The notes below the pieces were generated by a model. The model did no database searches. It was not told the DNA's origin and was given only the letters and a program-made list of their open reading frames with translations. The translations under genes were made by a program, and so were the position numbers. From Pseudomonas gregormendelii (GTDB lineage: Bacteria > Pseudomonadota > Gammaproteobacteria > Pseudomonadales > Pseudomonadaceae), in assembly GCF_017114825.1 (NCBI RefSeq), contig NZ_JADEVO010000027.1:1-64000 (forward strand): DNA of 64,000 bases. The letters are read 5' to 3'. Of this stretch, positions 41,299 through 50,624 are shown in pieces; the stretch's first letter is position 1, and every line of letters starts with the position of its first letter.

Positions 41299-43824
41299 AT
41301 GACGCAAGTCACGGTGAAACAACTGGCCGATGAGGTCAAAACACCGGTAGAGCGCCTGTTGCAGCAGATGCGTGAGGCAGGTCTGCCGCACACCGCCGCC
41401 GAAGAACATGTGACTGACAGTGAGAAGCAATCTTTGCTGACTCACTTGAAAAGCAGCCACAAGGCGAAAGTGGAAGAACCACGTAAGATCACGCTGCAGC
41501 GTAAAACCACCAGCACCCTGCGTGTTGCTGGCAGCAAAAGCATCAGCGTTGAAGTACGCAAGAAGAAAGTTTTCGTACAACGCAGCCCGGAAGAAATCGA
41601 AGCCGAGCGCAAACGCGAACTGGATGAACGTCGCGCAGTAGATAATGCTGCTCGTCAGAAGGCTGAAGAAGAAACCAAGCGTCGCGCCGAAGAAGAAGCG
41701 CGTCGCCAGCCTGCGCAAACCGGTACCAACGACGCAGTCGCGGCTCCTGCTGCGGCCGCCGAACCTGTGCGTGAAAGCGCTCCGGTTGTGGCTGCTGCTC
41801 CAGCACCGTCTGCAGACGTTCGTAACAAGCAGAACGAACAGCGCCGTCCGGACAAACCACGTGCAGACGATAACAATCGTCGCAGCGGTGGTGGCGATGG
41901 CGAGCGCAAAAACGCTCCGCATCGTGCCTCGGTCAAAGAGAAAGCGCCTGCTCCACGGGTTGCTCCACGTACTACCGACGAAGAAAGCGATAGCTTCCGT
42001 CGTGGTGGTCGCGGCAAGGCCAAGCTGAAAAAACGCAACGCCCACGGTTTCCAGAGCCCAACCGGCCCTGTCGTGCGTGATGTGCAGATCGGCGAGACCA
42101 TCACTGTTGGCGATCTCGCCAATCAGATGTCGGTCAAGGCTGCTGAAATCATCAAGTTCATGTTCAAACTGGGTACTCCAGCGACCATCAACCAGGTGCT
42201 TGATCAGGAAACTGCTCAGCTGGTAGCCGAAGAACTGGGCCACAAAGTGACCCTGGTCAGCGACACCGCCCTGGAAGATTCCCTGGCCGAGTCACTGAAG
42301 TTTGAAGGTGAGACGTTCTCCCGTGCGCCAGTTGTGACCGTAATGGGCCACGTTGACCATGGTAAGACTTCGCTGCTCGACTACATCCGTCGTGCCAAGG
42401 TAGCTGCTGGCGAAGCCGGCGGTATCACCCAGCACATCGGTGCGTACCACGTTGAAACCGAACGCGGCATGGTCACCTTCCTCGACACCCCGGGTCACGC
42501 CGCGTTTACCGCCATGCGTGCTCGTGGTGCCAAGGCGACTGACATCGTGATCCTGGTAGTTGCAGCGGACGACGGCGTGATGCCGCAGACCATTGAAGCT
42601 GTCCAGCACGCCAAGGCTGCCGGTGTTCCACTGGTGGTTGCAGTGAACAAGATCGACAAGCCGGGCGCTGATCTTGATCGCATCCGTAGCGAGCTGTCGG
42701 TTCACGGCGTGACTTCGGAAGAGTGGGGCGGCGACACCCCGTTCGTATCGGTTTCGGCGAAAGTCGGTACCGGCGTGGACGAGTTGCTCGAAGCTGTCCT
42801 GCTGCAAGCTGAAGTTCTTGAATTGAAAGCGACTCCGTCGGCTCCTGGCCGTGGCGTCGTGGTTGAATCGCGTCTCGACAAAGGTCGTGGCCCGGTTGCA
42901 ACCGTTCTGGTTCAAGACGGTACCCTGCGCCAAGGCGACATGGTGCTGGTCGGTTCGAACTATGGCCGTGTACGTGCCATGCTCGACGAGAACGGCAAGC
43001 CAATCAAGGAAGCCGGTCCTTCCATCCCTGTCGAGATCCTCGGCCTGGACGGTACCCCGGACGCTGGCGACGAGATGAGCGTGCTGTCGGACGAGAAGAA
43101 AGCCCGTGAAGTGGCTCTGTTCCGTCAAGGCAAGTTCCGCGAAGTCAAACTGGCTCGCGCTCACGCCGGCAAGCTGGAAAACATCTTCGAAAACATGGGC
43201 CAGGCAGAGAAGAAGACGCTTAACATCGTCCTCAAATCCGACGTCCGTGGTTCGCTGGAAGCGTTGAACGGTGCCTTGAACGGCCTGGGTAACGACGAAG
43301 TGCAAGTGCGTGTTGTCGGTGGCGGTGTCGGTGGTATCACCGAGTCCGACGCCAACCTGGCACTGGCCTCCAACGCTGTACTGTTCGGCTTCAACGTGCG
43401 TGCCGATGCTGGCGCTCGCAAGATCGTCGAGCAGGAAGGTCTGGATATGCGTTACTACAACGTGATCTACGACATCATCGAAGACGTCAAGAAAGCCCTC
43501 ACCGGTATGCTGGGCAGCGATGTTCGCGAGAACATCCTGGGTATCGCTGAAGTGCGTGACGTGTTCCGCTCGCCGAAGTTTGGCGCGATCGCCGGTTGCA
43601 TGGTGCTCGAAGGTGTCGTTCACCGTAACCGTCCAATCCGTGTACTGCGTGAAGACATCGTTATCTTCGAAGGCGAGCTGGAATCCCTGCGCCGCTTCAA
43701 GGATGACGCTGCCGAAGTACGTGCCGGCATGGAATGCGGTATCGGCGTGAAGAGCTACAACGACGTCAAAGTCGGTGACAAGATCGAAGTCTTCGAGAAG
43801 GTTCAGGTTGCTCGCAGCCTCTAA
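41299..43824 (+). CDS. infB: translation initiation factor IF-2
   Basis: The 841-aa GTPase places fMet-tRNA on the 30S subunit. The N-terminal third is a charged, Ala/Arg/Glu-rich linker after the IF2N domain; the G domain has GHVDHGKTSLLDYI, DTPGHAAFTAMR and NKIDKPGAD, followed by domains II-IV. Codon use indicates high expression. In the canonical order nusA-infB-rbfA-truB-rpsO-pnp. Confidence 0.97.
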   Translation: MTQVTVKQLADEVKTPVERLLQQMREAGLPHTAAEEHVTDSEKQSLLTHLKSSHKAKVEEPRKITLQRKTTSTLRVAGSKSISVEVRKKKVFVQRSPEEIEAERKRELDERRAVDNAARQKAEEETKRRAEEEARRQPAQTGTNDAVAAPAAAAEPVRESAPVVAAAPAPSADVRNKQNEQRRPDKPRADDNNRRSGGGDGERKNAPHRASVKEKAPAPRVAPRTTDEESDSFRRGGRGKAKLKKRNAHGFQSPTGPVVRDVQIGETITVGDLANQMSVKAAEIIKFMFKLGTPATINQVLDQETAQLVAEELGHKVTLVSDTALEDSLAESLKFEGETFSRAPVVTVMGHVDHGKTSLLDYIRRAKVAAGEAGGITQHIGAYHVETERGMVTFLDTPGHAAFTAMRARGAKATDIVILVVAADDGVMPQTIEAVQHAKAAGVPLVVAVNKIDKPGADLDRIRSELSVHGVTSEEWGGDTPFVSVSAKVGTGVDELLEAVLLQAEVLELKATPSAPGRGVVVESRLDKGRGPVATVLVQDGTLRQGDMVLVGSNYGRVRAMLDENGKPIKEAGPSIPVEILGLDGTPDAGDEMSVLSDEKKAREVALFRQGKFREVKLARAHAGKLENIFENMGQAEKKTLNIVLKSDVRGSLEALNGALNGLGNDEVQVRVVGGGVGGITESDANLALASNAVLFGFNVRADAGARKIVEQEGLDMRYYNVIYDIIEDVKKALTGMLGSDVRENILGIAEVRDVFRSPKFGAIAGCMVLEGVVHRNRPIRVLREDIVIFEGELESLRRFKDDAAEVRAGMECGIGVKSYNDVKVGDKIEVFEKVQVARSL

Positions 43825-43895
43825 CTCGCGCACTTCAAGGGCCACGCCAGGCCGCCGCATGCAGATGCGCGGCCAGGTGTCAGGACTCTAAACGC

Positions 43896-43930
43896 AACGC
43901 CCGGTCTGGCTTCTGTCAGGCCGGGCGTTT
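43896..43930 (+). terminator. hairpin between infB and rbfA
   Basis: AACGCCCGG and CCGGGCGTT form a 9-bp stem followed only by TTT-like sequence. It is probably a partial terminator or processing site inside the operon. Confidence 0.5.
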
Positions 43931-43983
43931 GCCGCTTTCAGACCACACGGGTTTCACCGTGGGGCAGTAACAGGTAACAAGAC

Positions 43984-44385
43984 ATGGCAAAAGAATACAG
44001 CCGTACCCAACGTATCGGCGATCAGATGCAGCGTGAGCTGGCACAGCTGATCCGTCGTGAAGTCAAAGACCCGCGCGTCGGCCTGGTCACCATTACTGCT
44101 GTTGAAGTCAGCCGTGACGTCGGTCACGCCAAGATCTTCATCACCGTGATGGGCCAGGACAACGCCGAAGACATCGCGCAAAGCATCAAGGTGCTCAACT
44201 CCGCCGCAGGTTTCCTGCGCATGCAGCTGGCCCGTGAAATGAAACTGCGCAGCGTTCCGCAGCTGCACTTCCACTACGACGAAAGTGTCGTGCGTGGCGC
44301 GCACCTGTCGGCCCTGATCGAACGTGCGGTGGCTGAAGACAGTCAGCGCCCGGTAGCGGCTGAACCCGAAGACGCCAAGGAGTAA
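43984..44385 (+). CDS. rbfA: 30S ribosome-binding factor RbfA
   Basis: The 133-aa KH-type factor is needed for 16S 5'-end maturation and cold growth. Diagnostic parts are RIGDQMQRELAQLIRREVKD, SRDVGHAKIFITVMG and LREL-like MQLAREMKLRSVPQLHFHYD. An acidic C-terminal tail follows. truB begins 4 bp after its stop. Confidence 0.96.
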   Translation: MAKEYSRTQRIGDQMQRELAQLIRREVKDPRVGLVTITAVEVSRDVGHAKIFITVMGQDNAEDIAQSIKVLNSAAGFLRMQLAREMKLRSVPQLHFHYDESVVRGAHLSALIERAVAEDSQRPVAAEPEDAKE

Positions 44386-44388
44386 TCG

Positions 44389-45306
44389 GTGGCTCAGGTC
44401 AAACGTATCCGTCGTAACGTCAGCGGCATCATCCTGCTCGACAAACCGCTGGGGTTCACCTCCAACGCGGCGTTGCAGAAGGTTCGCTGGTTGCTGAACG
44501 CCGAGAAGGCCGGTCACACCGGCAGTCTCGATCCGCTGGCCACCGGTGTATTGCCGTTGTGCTTCGGGGAGGCGACCAAGTTTTCGCAATACCTGCTCGA
44601 TTCCGACAAGGCCTATGAAACCCTGGCGCAGCTGGGCAAGACCACCACCACGGCGGATGCCGAAGGTGAGGTTTTGCAGGAGCGCCCGGTGACCGTTGGT
44701 CGCGTCGATATCGAAGCGGCTTTGCCAAAATTCCGTGGGCAAATCAGTCAGATACCGCCTATGTACTCGGCGCTCAAGCGTGACGGGCAGCCGCTCTACA
44801 AGCTGGCTCGTGCAGGCGAAGTAGTGGAGCGCGAACCGCGTTCTGTTACTATTGCGCGCTTGGAATTGCTGGCCTTCGAAGGCGATACTGCGCGGCTGGC
44901 GGTGGATTGCAGCAAAGGCACCTATATTCGTACCCTCGTGGAGGATATCGGTGAGCAACTCGGTTGTGGCGCTTACGTTGCAGAATTGCGACGTACCCAG
45001 GCCGGGCCTTTCACTCTGGCGCAGACTGTCACGCTTGAAGAGCTGGAAGCGGTACATGCCGAGGGCGGTAACGAAGCGGTCGATCGCTTCCTGATGCCAT
45101 CGGACAGCGGCCTGCTGGATTGGCCACTGCTGCAGTTTTCGGAGCACAGCTCGTTCTACTGGCTTAACGGCCAGCCGGTACGAGCCCCGGACGCGCCGAA
45201 GTTCGGCATGGTACGGGTACAGGATCACAATGGTCGCTTCATCGGAATCGGTGAAGTGAGCGAAGACGGGCGCATCGCGCCGCGTCGACTGATTCGGTCA
45301 GAATGA
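44389..45306 (+). CDS. truB: tRNA pseudouridine-55 synthase TruB
   Basis: The 305-aa enzyme makes the T-loop pseudouridine. The catalytic Asp is in GHTGSLDPLATGVLPLCFGE, with KPLGFTSNAALQKVRW at the N-terminus and a C-terminal PUA-like domain. The start is GTG, behind AAGGAGTAATCG. Confidence 0.96.
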   Translation: MAQVKRIRRNVSGIILLDKPLGFTSNAALQKVRWLLNAEKAGHTGSLDPLATGVLPLCFGEATKFSQYLLDSDKAYETLAQLGKTTTTADAEGEVLQERPVTVGRVDIEAALPKFRGQISQIPPMYSALKRDGQPLYKLARAGEVVEREPRSVTIARLELLAFEGDTARLAVDCSKGTYIRTLVEDIGEQLGCGAYVAELRRTQAGPFTLAQTVTLEELEAVHAEGGNEAVDRFLMPSDSGLLDWPLLQFSEHSSFYWLNGQPVRAPDAPKFGMVRVQDHNGRFIGIGEVSEDGRIAPRRLIRSE

Positions 45307-45423
45307 CCGGACGAGGGTGGCTGTTAATAGGCACGGTCACTACTCATTTTTAGATACAGGGATTTGTCCCTGGCCTATTGAGACTGTTTTTCTGAAACAG
45401 TTTCCTGATAAAAGGATTGCCTC

Positions 45424-45693
45424 ATGGCTCTCGACGTTCAAGAAAAAGCTCAAATTGTTGCCGACTACCAGCAAGCTGTTGGTGATACTGGTTCTCCAGA
45501 AGTGCAAGTTGCACTGCTGACCCACAACATCAACAAACTGCAAGGTCACTTCAAGGCCAACGGTAAAGATCACCACTCCCGTCGTGGTCTGATCCGCATG
45601 GTAAACCAGCGTCGTAAGCTGCTGGACTACCTGAAAGGCAAAGACGTGAGCCGTTACAGCGCTCTGATCGGTCGCCTGGGTCTGCGTCGCTAA
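45424..45693 (+). CDS. rpsO: 30S ribosomal protein S15
   Basis: The 89-aa protein has the S15 signatures GDTGSPEVQVALLTHNINKL, KDHHSRRGLIRMVNQRRKLL and LIGRLGLRR. The ATG follows AAAGGATTGCCTC. An imperfect hairpin GCGTCAGCGGG/CCCGCTGGCGC lies after the stop, before pnp, where RNase cleavage is known to occur in other bacteria. Confidence 0.98.
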   Translation: MALDVQEKAQIVADYQQAVGDTGSPEVQVALLTHNINKLQGHFKANGKDHHSRRGLIRMVNQRRKLLDYLKGKDVSRYSALIGRLGLRR

Positions 45694-45888
45694 TAAGCGA
45701 TTGCGCTATGAGGTTGGTTGTTTGCTGTGCGTCAGCGGGTTTCCCGCTGGCGCATGGCAGGCTCCCAGCCTCAAGTTTTATCTGGATACACGTTTTACCC
45801 TGGACAGGCGTTGGGCCGATTCCCGACATTGCCCAAGAATTTCGCAAGAAGACAAGTTCCCCAAGAGCCACAAAGAAGGTAGGACACC

Positions 45889-47994
45889 GTGAACCCGGTT
45901 ATCAAAAAATTCCAGTTCGGTCAGTCGACCGTTACCCTCGAGACAGGCCGTATCGCCCGTCAAGCCTCCGGCGCAGTGCTGGTTACCGTTGACGACGACG
46001 TTACCGTATTGGTGACCGTTGTTGGCGCCAAGACCGCTGACCCGAGCAAAGGCTTCTTCCCTCTTTCCGTTCACTACCAGGAAAAGACTTACGCTGCCGG
46101 TAAGATCCCTGGTGGTTTCTTCAAGCGCGAAGGCCGTCCTTCCGAGAAAGAAACCCTGACTTCCCGACTGATCGACCGTCCGATCCGTCCGCTGTTCCCA
46201 GAAGGCTTCATGAACGAAGTGCAGGTTGTCTGCACCGTCGTCTCCACCAGCAAGAAGACCGATCCGGACATCGCTGCGATGATCGGTACCTCGGCGGCCC
46301 TGGCCATCTCCGGCATTCCTTTCGATGGCCCGATCGGCGCTGCCCGTGTTGCGTTCCACGAAAGCACCGGCTACCTGCTGAACCCGACTTACGAGCAACA
46401 GAAAGCTTCGAGCCTGGACATGGTCGTTGCCGGTACCTCGGAAGCCGTACTGATGGTTGAATCGGAAGCCAAAGAGCTGACCGAAGACCAGATGCTGGGC
46501 GCTGTACTGTTTGCTCACGACGAGTTCCAGGTTGTGATCAACGCCGTTAAAGAACTGGCTGCCGAAGCGGCCAAGCCAACTTGGGCCTGGGCTCCACAGC
46601 CTGAAGCTACCGCTCTGCTGGGCGCTATCCGTGCCGAGTTCGGCGACGCGATCTCCCAGGCCTACACCATCACCATCAAGGCCGACCGTTACGCTCGCCT
46701 GGGTGAGTTGAAAGACCAGGTGGTTGCCAAGCTGTCCGGTGAAGAAGGCCAGCCTTCTTCCAGCGAAGTGAAAGCTGCCTTCGGTGAAATCGAATACCGC
46801 ACCGTTCGCGAAAACATCGTAAACGGCAAGCCACGTATCGATGGTCGCGACACCAAGACCGTACGTCCTCTGAACATCGAAGTCGGTGTTCTGCCAAAGA
46901 CCCACGGTTCGGCCCTGTTCACCCGTGGCGAAACCCAGGCCCTGGTTGTTGCAACTCTGGGCACCGCCCGTGACGCGCAGCTGCTGGACACCCTGGAAGG
47001 CGAGAAAAAAGACCCGTTCATGCTGCACTACAACTTCCCGCCGTTCTCGGTAGGTGAGTGTGGTCGCATGGGTGGCGCTGGTCGTCGCGAAATCGGTCAC
47101 GGCCGTCTGGCCCGCCGTTCGGTTCAGGCGATGCTGCCAGCCGCCGACGTGTTCCCGTACACCATTCGTGTTGTATCGGAAATCACCGAATCCAACGGTT
47201 CGAGCTCGATGGCTTCGGTCTGCGGCGCTTCCCTGGCCCTGATGGACGCTGGCGTGCCAATGAAGGCACCGGTTGCCGGTATCGCCATGGGTCTGGTTAA
47301 AGAAGGCGAGAAGTTCGCCATCCTGACCGACATCCTGGGTGACGAAGACCACCTGGGCGACATGGACTTCAAAGTAGCCGGTACCGCCAAAGGTGTTACC
47401 GCGCTGCAGATGGACATCAAGATCAAGGGCATCACCGAAGAGATCATGGAAATCGCCCTGGGCCAAGCCCTGGAAGCGCGCCTGAACATCCTCGGCCAGA
47501 TGAACCAGATCATTGGCCAGTCGCGTACCGAACTGTCGGAAAACGCTCCGACCATGATCGCGATGAAAATCGACACCGACAAAATCCGTGATGTCATCGG
47601 TAAAGGCGGCGCGACCATTCGTGCGATCTGTGAAGAGACCAAGGCTTCGATCGACATCGAAGACGACGGCTCGATCAAGATCTTCGGCGAAACCAAGGAA
47701 GCGGCTGAGGCAGCACGCCAACGCGTTCTGGGCATCACCGCTGAAGCTGAAATCGGCAAGATCTACGTGGGTAAGGTTGAGCGCATCGTCGACTTCGGCG
47801 CATTCGTCAACATCTTGCCTGGCAAGGACGGTCTGGTTCACATCTCGATGCTGAGCGACGCTCGCGTTGAGAAAGTGACCGACATTCTGAAAGAAGGCCA
47901 GGAAGTGGAAGTGCTGGTACTGGACGTGGACAACCGCGGCCGTATCAAGCTCTCCATCAAAGACGTGGCAGCTGCCAAGGCTTCGGGCGTTTAA
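45889..47994 (+). CDS. pnp: polynucleotide phosphorylase
   Basis: The 701-aa 3'-5' exoribonuclease of the degradosome has two RNase PH cores (the second with FSVGECGRMGGAGRREIGHG), a KH domain (IGKGGATIRAICEETKASID) and an S1 domain (GKVERIVDFGAFVNILPGKD). Start is GTG behind AAGAAGGTAGGACACC. In phage P4 this enzyme takes part in maturation of the CI RNA, relevant to the element 2.9 kb downstream. Confidence 0.97.
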   Translation: MNPVIKKFQFGQSTVTLETGRIARQASGAVLVTVDDDVTVLVTVVGAKTADPSKGFFPLSVHYQEKTYAAGKIPGGFFKREGRPSEKETLTSRLIDRPIRPLFPEGFMNEVQVVCTVVSTSKKTDPDIAAMIGTSAALAISGIPFDGPIGAARVAFHESTGYLLNPTYEQQKASSLDMVVAGTSEAVLMVESEAKELTEDQMLGAVLFAHDEFQVVINAVKELAAEAAKPTWAWAPQPEATALLGAIRAEFGDAISQAYTITIKADRYARLGELKDQVVAKLSGEEGQPSSSEVKAAFGEIEYRTVRENIVNGKPRIDGRDTKTVRPLNIEVGVLPKTHGSALFTRGETQALVVATLGTARDAQLLDTLEGEKKDPFMLHYNFPPFSVGECGRMGGAGRREIGHGRLARRSVQAMLPAADVFPYTIRVVSEITESNGSSSMASVCGASLALMDAGVPMKAPVAGIAMGLVKEGEKFAILTDILGDEDHLGDMDFKVAGTAKGVTALQMDIKIKGITEEIMEIALGQALEARLNILGQMNQIIGQSRTELSENAPTMIAMKIDTDKIRDVIGKGGATIRAICEETKASIDIEDDGSIKIFGETKEAAEAARQRVLGITAEAEIGKIYVGKVERIVDFGAFVNILPGKDGLVHISMLSDARVEKVTDILKEGQEVEVLVLDVDNRGRIKLSIKDVAAAKASGV

Positions 47995-48032
47995 TTACCC
48001 CCTTCGCTTGAAAGCTTTGACGTTGTAAAAAA

Positions 48033-48066
48033 TGCCCCGCAGTGAACGCTGCGGGGCGTTTTTTTG
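48033..48066 (+). terminator. pnp terminator
   Basis: TGCCCCGCAG and CTGCGGGGCG form a strong stem followed by TTTTTTT. Confidence 0.92.
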
Positions 48067-48083
48067 CTCTGTACAGAAAGATC

Positions 48084-48152
48084 AAAAGATCGCAGCCTGC
48101 GGCAGCTCCTACTCGGTTTCAATGTACGAGCTGCCGCAGGCTGCGATCTTTT
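48084..48152. repeat. REP pair (inverted)
   Basis: AAAGATCGCAGCCTGCGGCA and its inverse, ending GCAGGCTGCGATCTTTT, flank a short spacer between pnp and tRNA-Thr. Confidence 0.85.
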
Positions 48153-48209
48153 GTTTTTAGGGCGTATGAAGTTGCCTGACTCTATAGTCAGTGCTAGGTT
48201 TAGCCCACT

Positions 48210-48285
48210 GCCCGTGTAGCTCAGCCGGTAGAGCAGCGCACTCGTAACGCGAAGGTCGCAGGTTCGATTCCTGTCTCGGGCACCA
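48210..48285 (+). tRNA. tRNA-Thr (CGT)
   Basis: A 76-nt tRNA with acceptor GCCCGTG..CTCGGGC, anticodon loop CTCGTAA (CGT), T-arm GGTTCGATTCC and encoded CCA. Its 3' 18 bases are repeated at 56065-56082, so it is the integration site of the element that follows, and the tRNA is kept whole. Confidence 0.95.
48268..48285 (+). other. attL, 3' end of tRNA-Thr
   Basis: Left copy of the 18-bp direct repeat TTCCTGTCTCGGGCACCA, including T-arm, acceptor stem and CCA of tRNA-Thr. Confidence 0.9.
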
Positions 48286-48330
48286 TTAGAGAGTTTTTTG
48301 CAGTCCCATCCAGTGCCCGATGCCATCCTC

Positions 48331-48356
48331 AAACCCCGCCTAGTGCGGGGTTTTTG
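48331..48356 (+). terminator. terminator after tRNA-Thr, inside the element
   Basis: AAACCCCGCCTAGTGCGGGG followed by TTTTTG separates tRNA-Thr transcription from the integrase gene. Confidence 0.8.
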
Positions 48357-48398
48357 TTTCATGGAGTCCCATCCGGTTTCATCGAAGCCCTTGTGTTG

Positions 48399-48420
48399 TT
48401 AGTACCCATGTTAGTACCCT
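48399..48420. repeat. left integrase arm-type sites (GTTAGTACCC x2)
   Basis: GTTAGTACCC occurs twice, 12 bp apart. Related AGTACC motifs lie at the right end (about 55939-56003). Repeats at both ends of an integrated element are typical arm-binding sites of a tyrosine integrase. Confidence 0.6.
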
Positions 48421-48453
48421 ATGCTGGTTCAATAAAGTCTGGGGACTCATTCG

Positions 48454-49668
48454 ATGGCCTTAACCGCCTTGCAGATTAAGAACGCCACGCCTAGCCACAA
48501 GGATTACGAGCTGGCAGACGGCGACGGCCTATCGCTACGGGTGCGCCCATGCGGGAGCAAGTCGTGGCGCTTTCGCTTTCGCCTGGATGGCAAGCAGTCC
48601 CATATCTCCCTTGGCCCTCTAAACAAGGTAACGCTTGCTCAGGCTAGGCAGCGGACCAGCGAGGCGCGCAGCTTGGTAAGCCAGGGCAAACACCCCGGAA
48701 TGGAGCGCCAGTCGTCACGCACCCAAGCCGCTGCCGACCGCGCCAATACCTTCAAGGCTCTGGCGTTGGAGTGGCACGCACACAAAGTGCCTCGCTGGTC
48801 GCCGGGCTACGCCACCGATGTGCTGGAGGGTTTTGAGCTGGACGTTTTCCCGCACGTTGGCTCTCAATCCTTGATTGCCATCAAGCCGTTGGAATGGCTG
48901 GGCGTGTTCCGCCGTATAGAGGCACGCGGGGCGCTGGAGAAGTTGCGCAAAGTACGCCAACGCTGTCAGGAGGTTTACCGCTTTGCCATTGCCACGGGGA
49001 ACGCTGAGTACAATCCAATAGCCGACGTGGGTGGCGCCCTGCGAGCACCCGAAGCCGAGCACTATCCGTTTCTGCCCATTGCCGAGCTGCCCGCGCTGCT
49101 GGCCGCCGTGCGTGCCTGTCGCGGCCATGACGTGGTTAAGTTGGGAGCTCGCTTGCTACTGCTGACGGGAGTCCGTACCGCTGAGCTACGCGGCGCGCCA
49201 TGGGCAGAGTTCGACCTTGAAGCGGGCCTATGGTCGATCCCGGCTGAGCGCATGAAAAAGCGCCGTCCGCATTTGGTGCCACTGTCCCGGCAAGCGCTGG
49301 AAGTCCTGATCGAGCTACGCGCTATTACGGGTGGTTACACCCTGGCTTTTCCGGGTCGCAACGACCCAGCCAAGCCAATGAGCGAGGCGGCCATCAATCA
49401 GTTGTTGAAGCGGTGCGGCTACGACGGCAAGACCACGGGCCACGGATTCCGCCACACCATGTCCACCGCTTTGCATGAGCAGAATTACTCCAGCGAGTGG
49501 GTGGAAACTCAGTTGGCACACGTTGATAAAAACTCGATTCGAGGCACTTACAACCATGCGCAGTACCTGGAGGGTCGCCGCCAGATGCTTCAGTGGTACG
49601 CGGACCATCTGGATAACCTGGGCAGGGGCGGCAACGTGGTGGCCGGAGCCTTCGGGCGCCGCGCCTAA
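48454..49668 (+). CDS. P4-type tyrosine integrase
   Basis: The 404-aa recombinase has the N-terminal DUF4102-type arm-binding domain (LADGDGLSLRVRPCGSKSWR, SHISLGPLNKVTLAQAR), a core-binding domain, and the catalytic domain with Arg in LLLLTGVRTAELRGA near 239, HGFRHTMSTAL near 330, and LAHVDKNSIRGTYNHAQY near 355-370 with the nucleophilic Tyr. It faces away from tRNA-Thr, 168 bp from attL. It is homologous to the broken integrase at 5850-6036. It would catalyse integration and excision at the tRNA-Thr repeat. Confidence 0.95.
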   Translation: MALTALQIKNATPSHKDYELADGDGLSLRVRPCGSKSWRFRFRLDGKQSHISLGPLNKVTLAQARQRTSEARSLVSQGKHPGMERQSSRTQAAADRANTFKALALEWHAHKVPRWSPGYATDVLEGFELDVFPHVGSQSLIAIKPLEWLGVFRRIEARGALEKLRKVRQRCQEVYRFAIATGNAEYNPIADVGGALRAPEAEHYPFLPIAELPALLAAVRACRGHDVVKLGARLLLLTGVRTAELRGAPWAEFDLEAGLWSIPAERMKKRRPHLVPLSRQALEVLIELRAITGGYTLAFPGRNDPAKPMSEAAINQLLKRCGYDGKTTGHGFRHTMSTALHEQNYSSEWVETQLAHVDKNSIRGTYNHAQYLEGRRQMLQWYADHLDNLGRGGNVVAGAFGRRA

Positions 49669-49699
49669 ATGCTCTGTCTGGCGCCGCCGAACCGACGCT

Positions 49700-49804
49700 G
49701 TACAATCGCGCTACGGCCAGCCTAGCCCGACGGGGTGAACAGGCGATTCCCCCCAGACGCCCGGCTGGCCGTTCTACCGCTCTGGGGGATTGTCTGGGGG
49801 CAAT
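49700..49804 (+). promoter_or_regulatory. inverted repeat and G-rich boxes before the 225-aa gene
   Basis: ACGGCCAGCC (49713-49722) and GGCTGGCCGT (49763-49772) are perfect inverted repeats. CCCCCCAGAC (49749-49758) can pair with TCTGGGGG at 49781-49788 or GTCTGGGGG at 49792-49800, the latter being next to the ATG at 49805. This looks like a structured leader that could mask the ribosome-binding site. Confidence 0.5.
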
Positions 49805-50482
49805 ATGCTTCACACCACATCCGTGCCAGCGGCGGACTTCATTCGCCTTTCCGATCTAATCAAGCATTACAGCCAAGCACTGGCTTGCAGCCACGCCGCT
49901 GCCGCCTGGGAGCTGCGCGAAACCTTCGCTGAGTTGGCCATCTTTCGGGGCAAACAAGGACAGTCGGATTACCTTGATGGGAGTATCTGTTGTGTCGGCA
50001 CGGTCGCAAGGCCGAGCAGGCAGCGCGGCCTTCAACGTATCAGCCTGACCCAACTCATAACCTACTTCGATCAGCATATGCAGGCAGGTCACACCGGCCC
50101 CGAACTCATTGAGTGCGGCAACCAGATTGACGGTTTACGTCCGGTCGCGGCAGCGGCGGTTGGCTTTGATCGGCAGGAGCTGACGCACCAGCTGGTCTTT
50201 GTCGAGCGCCCATTTCCTAGGCTCATGGATAGCCAAATCGACTCAGCGGGCGAGCCAAAAGGGCGCCGCAAAGGCAGTGAGCGCGAAGCCTTGGAGGGGC
50301 TGATAGAGATCGCGGTAACTGCTGCTCGCAAAGCCCCGAACGATCCATTCTGCCTACAGGTCGCTGGGCTTGATGTGAAGGTGGCTATGGGCGCCCGTGC
50401 CCGTGTCCTGCGTGAGCTGGCGGACTTTCTATGCAACAAGGAATTCCCCTCAGCAGGTACGATCAGGAACATGTTGAGGTAG
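49805..50482 (+). CDS. hypothetical satellite protein, 225 aa
   Basis: A soluble protein with no family I recognise. It has an N-terminal helical segment (FIRLSDLIKHYSQALACSHA), a central part that binds neither nucleotides nor metals by any visible motif, a basic GEPKGRRKGSEREALEG stretch and a C-terminal helix. Position between integrase and AlpA suggests a regulatory or excision-related role, which is inference. The ATG at 49805 was chosen over TTG at 49790; both follow G-rich sequence. Confidence 0.7.
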   Translation: MLHTTSVPAADFIRLSDLIKHYSQALACSHAAAAWELRETFAELAIFRGKQGQSDYLDGSICCVGTVARPSRQRGLQRISLTQLITYFDQHMQAGHTGPELIECGNQIDGLRPVAAAAVGFDRQELTHQLVFVERPFPRLMDSQIDSAGEPKGRRKGSEREALEGLIEIAVTAARKAPNDPFCLQVAGLDVKVAMGARARVLRELADFLCNKEFPSAGTIRNMLR

Positions 50483-50509
50483 GGTATTTGGCACCGGCAT
50501 CGCTATGGC

Positions 50510-50547
50510 GTTAGAGAGACGTTAGACGCCGCTAGAGGTAGGTTAGA
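50510..50547 (+). promoter_or_regulatory. four helically phased GTTAGA boxes upstream of alpA
   Basis: GTTAGA, GTTAGA, GCTAGA and GTTAGA start at 50510, 50521, 50531 and 50542, 10-11 bp apart, on one face of the helix, 78 bp before the alpA start. This is a likely multi-site operator for a satellite regulator. Confidence 0.55.
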
Positions 50548-50624
50548 CGCTGTATAACTCGGTTGGCCAAAGGCCTATGCGTCAATTGTAGTCATTCCCA
50601 GCAAGCCCCATTGAGGCCCAACGA

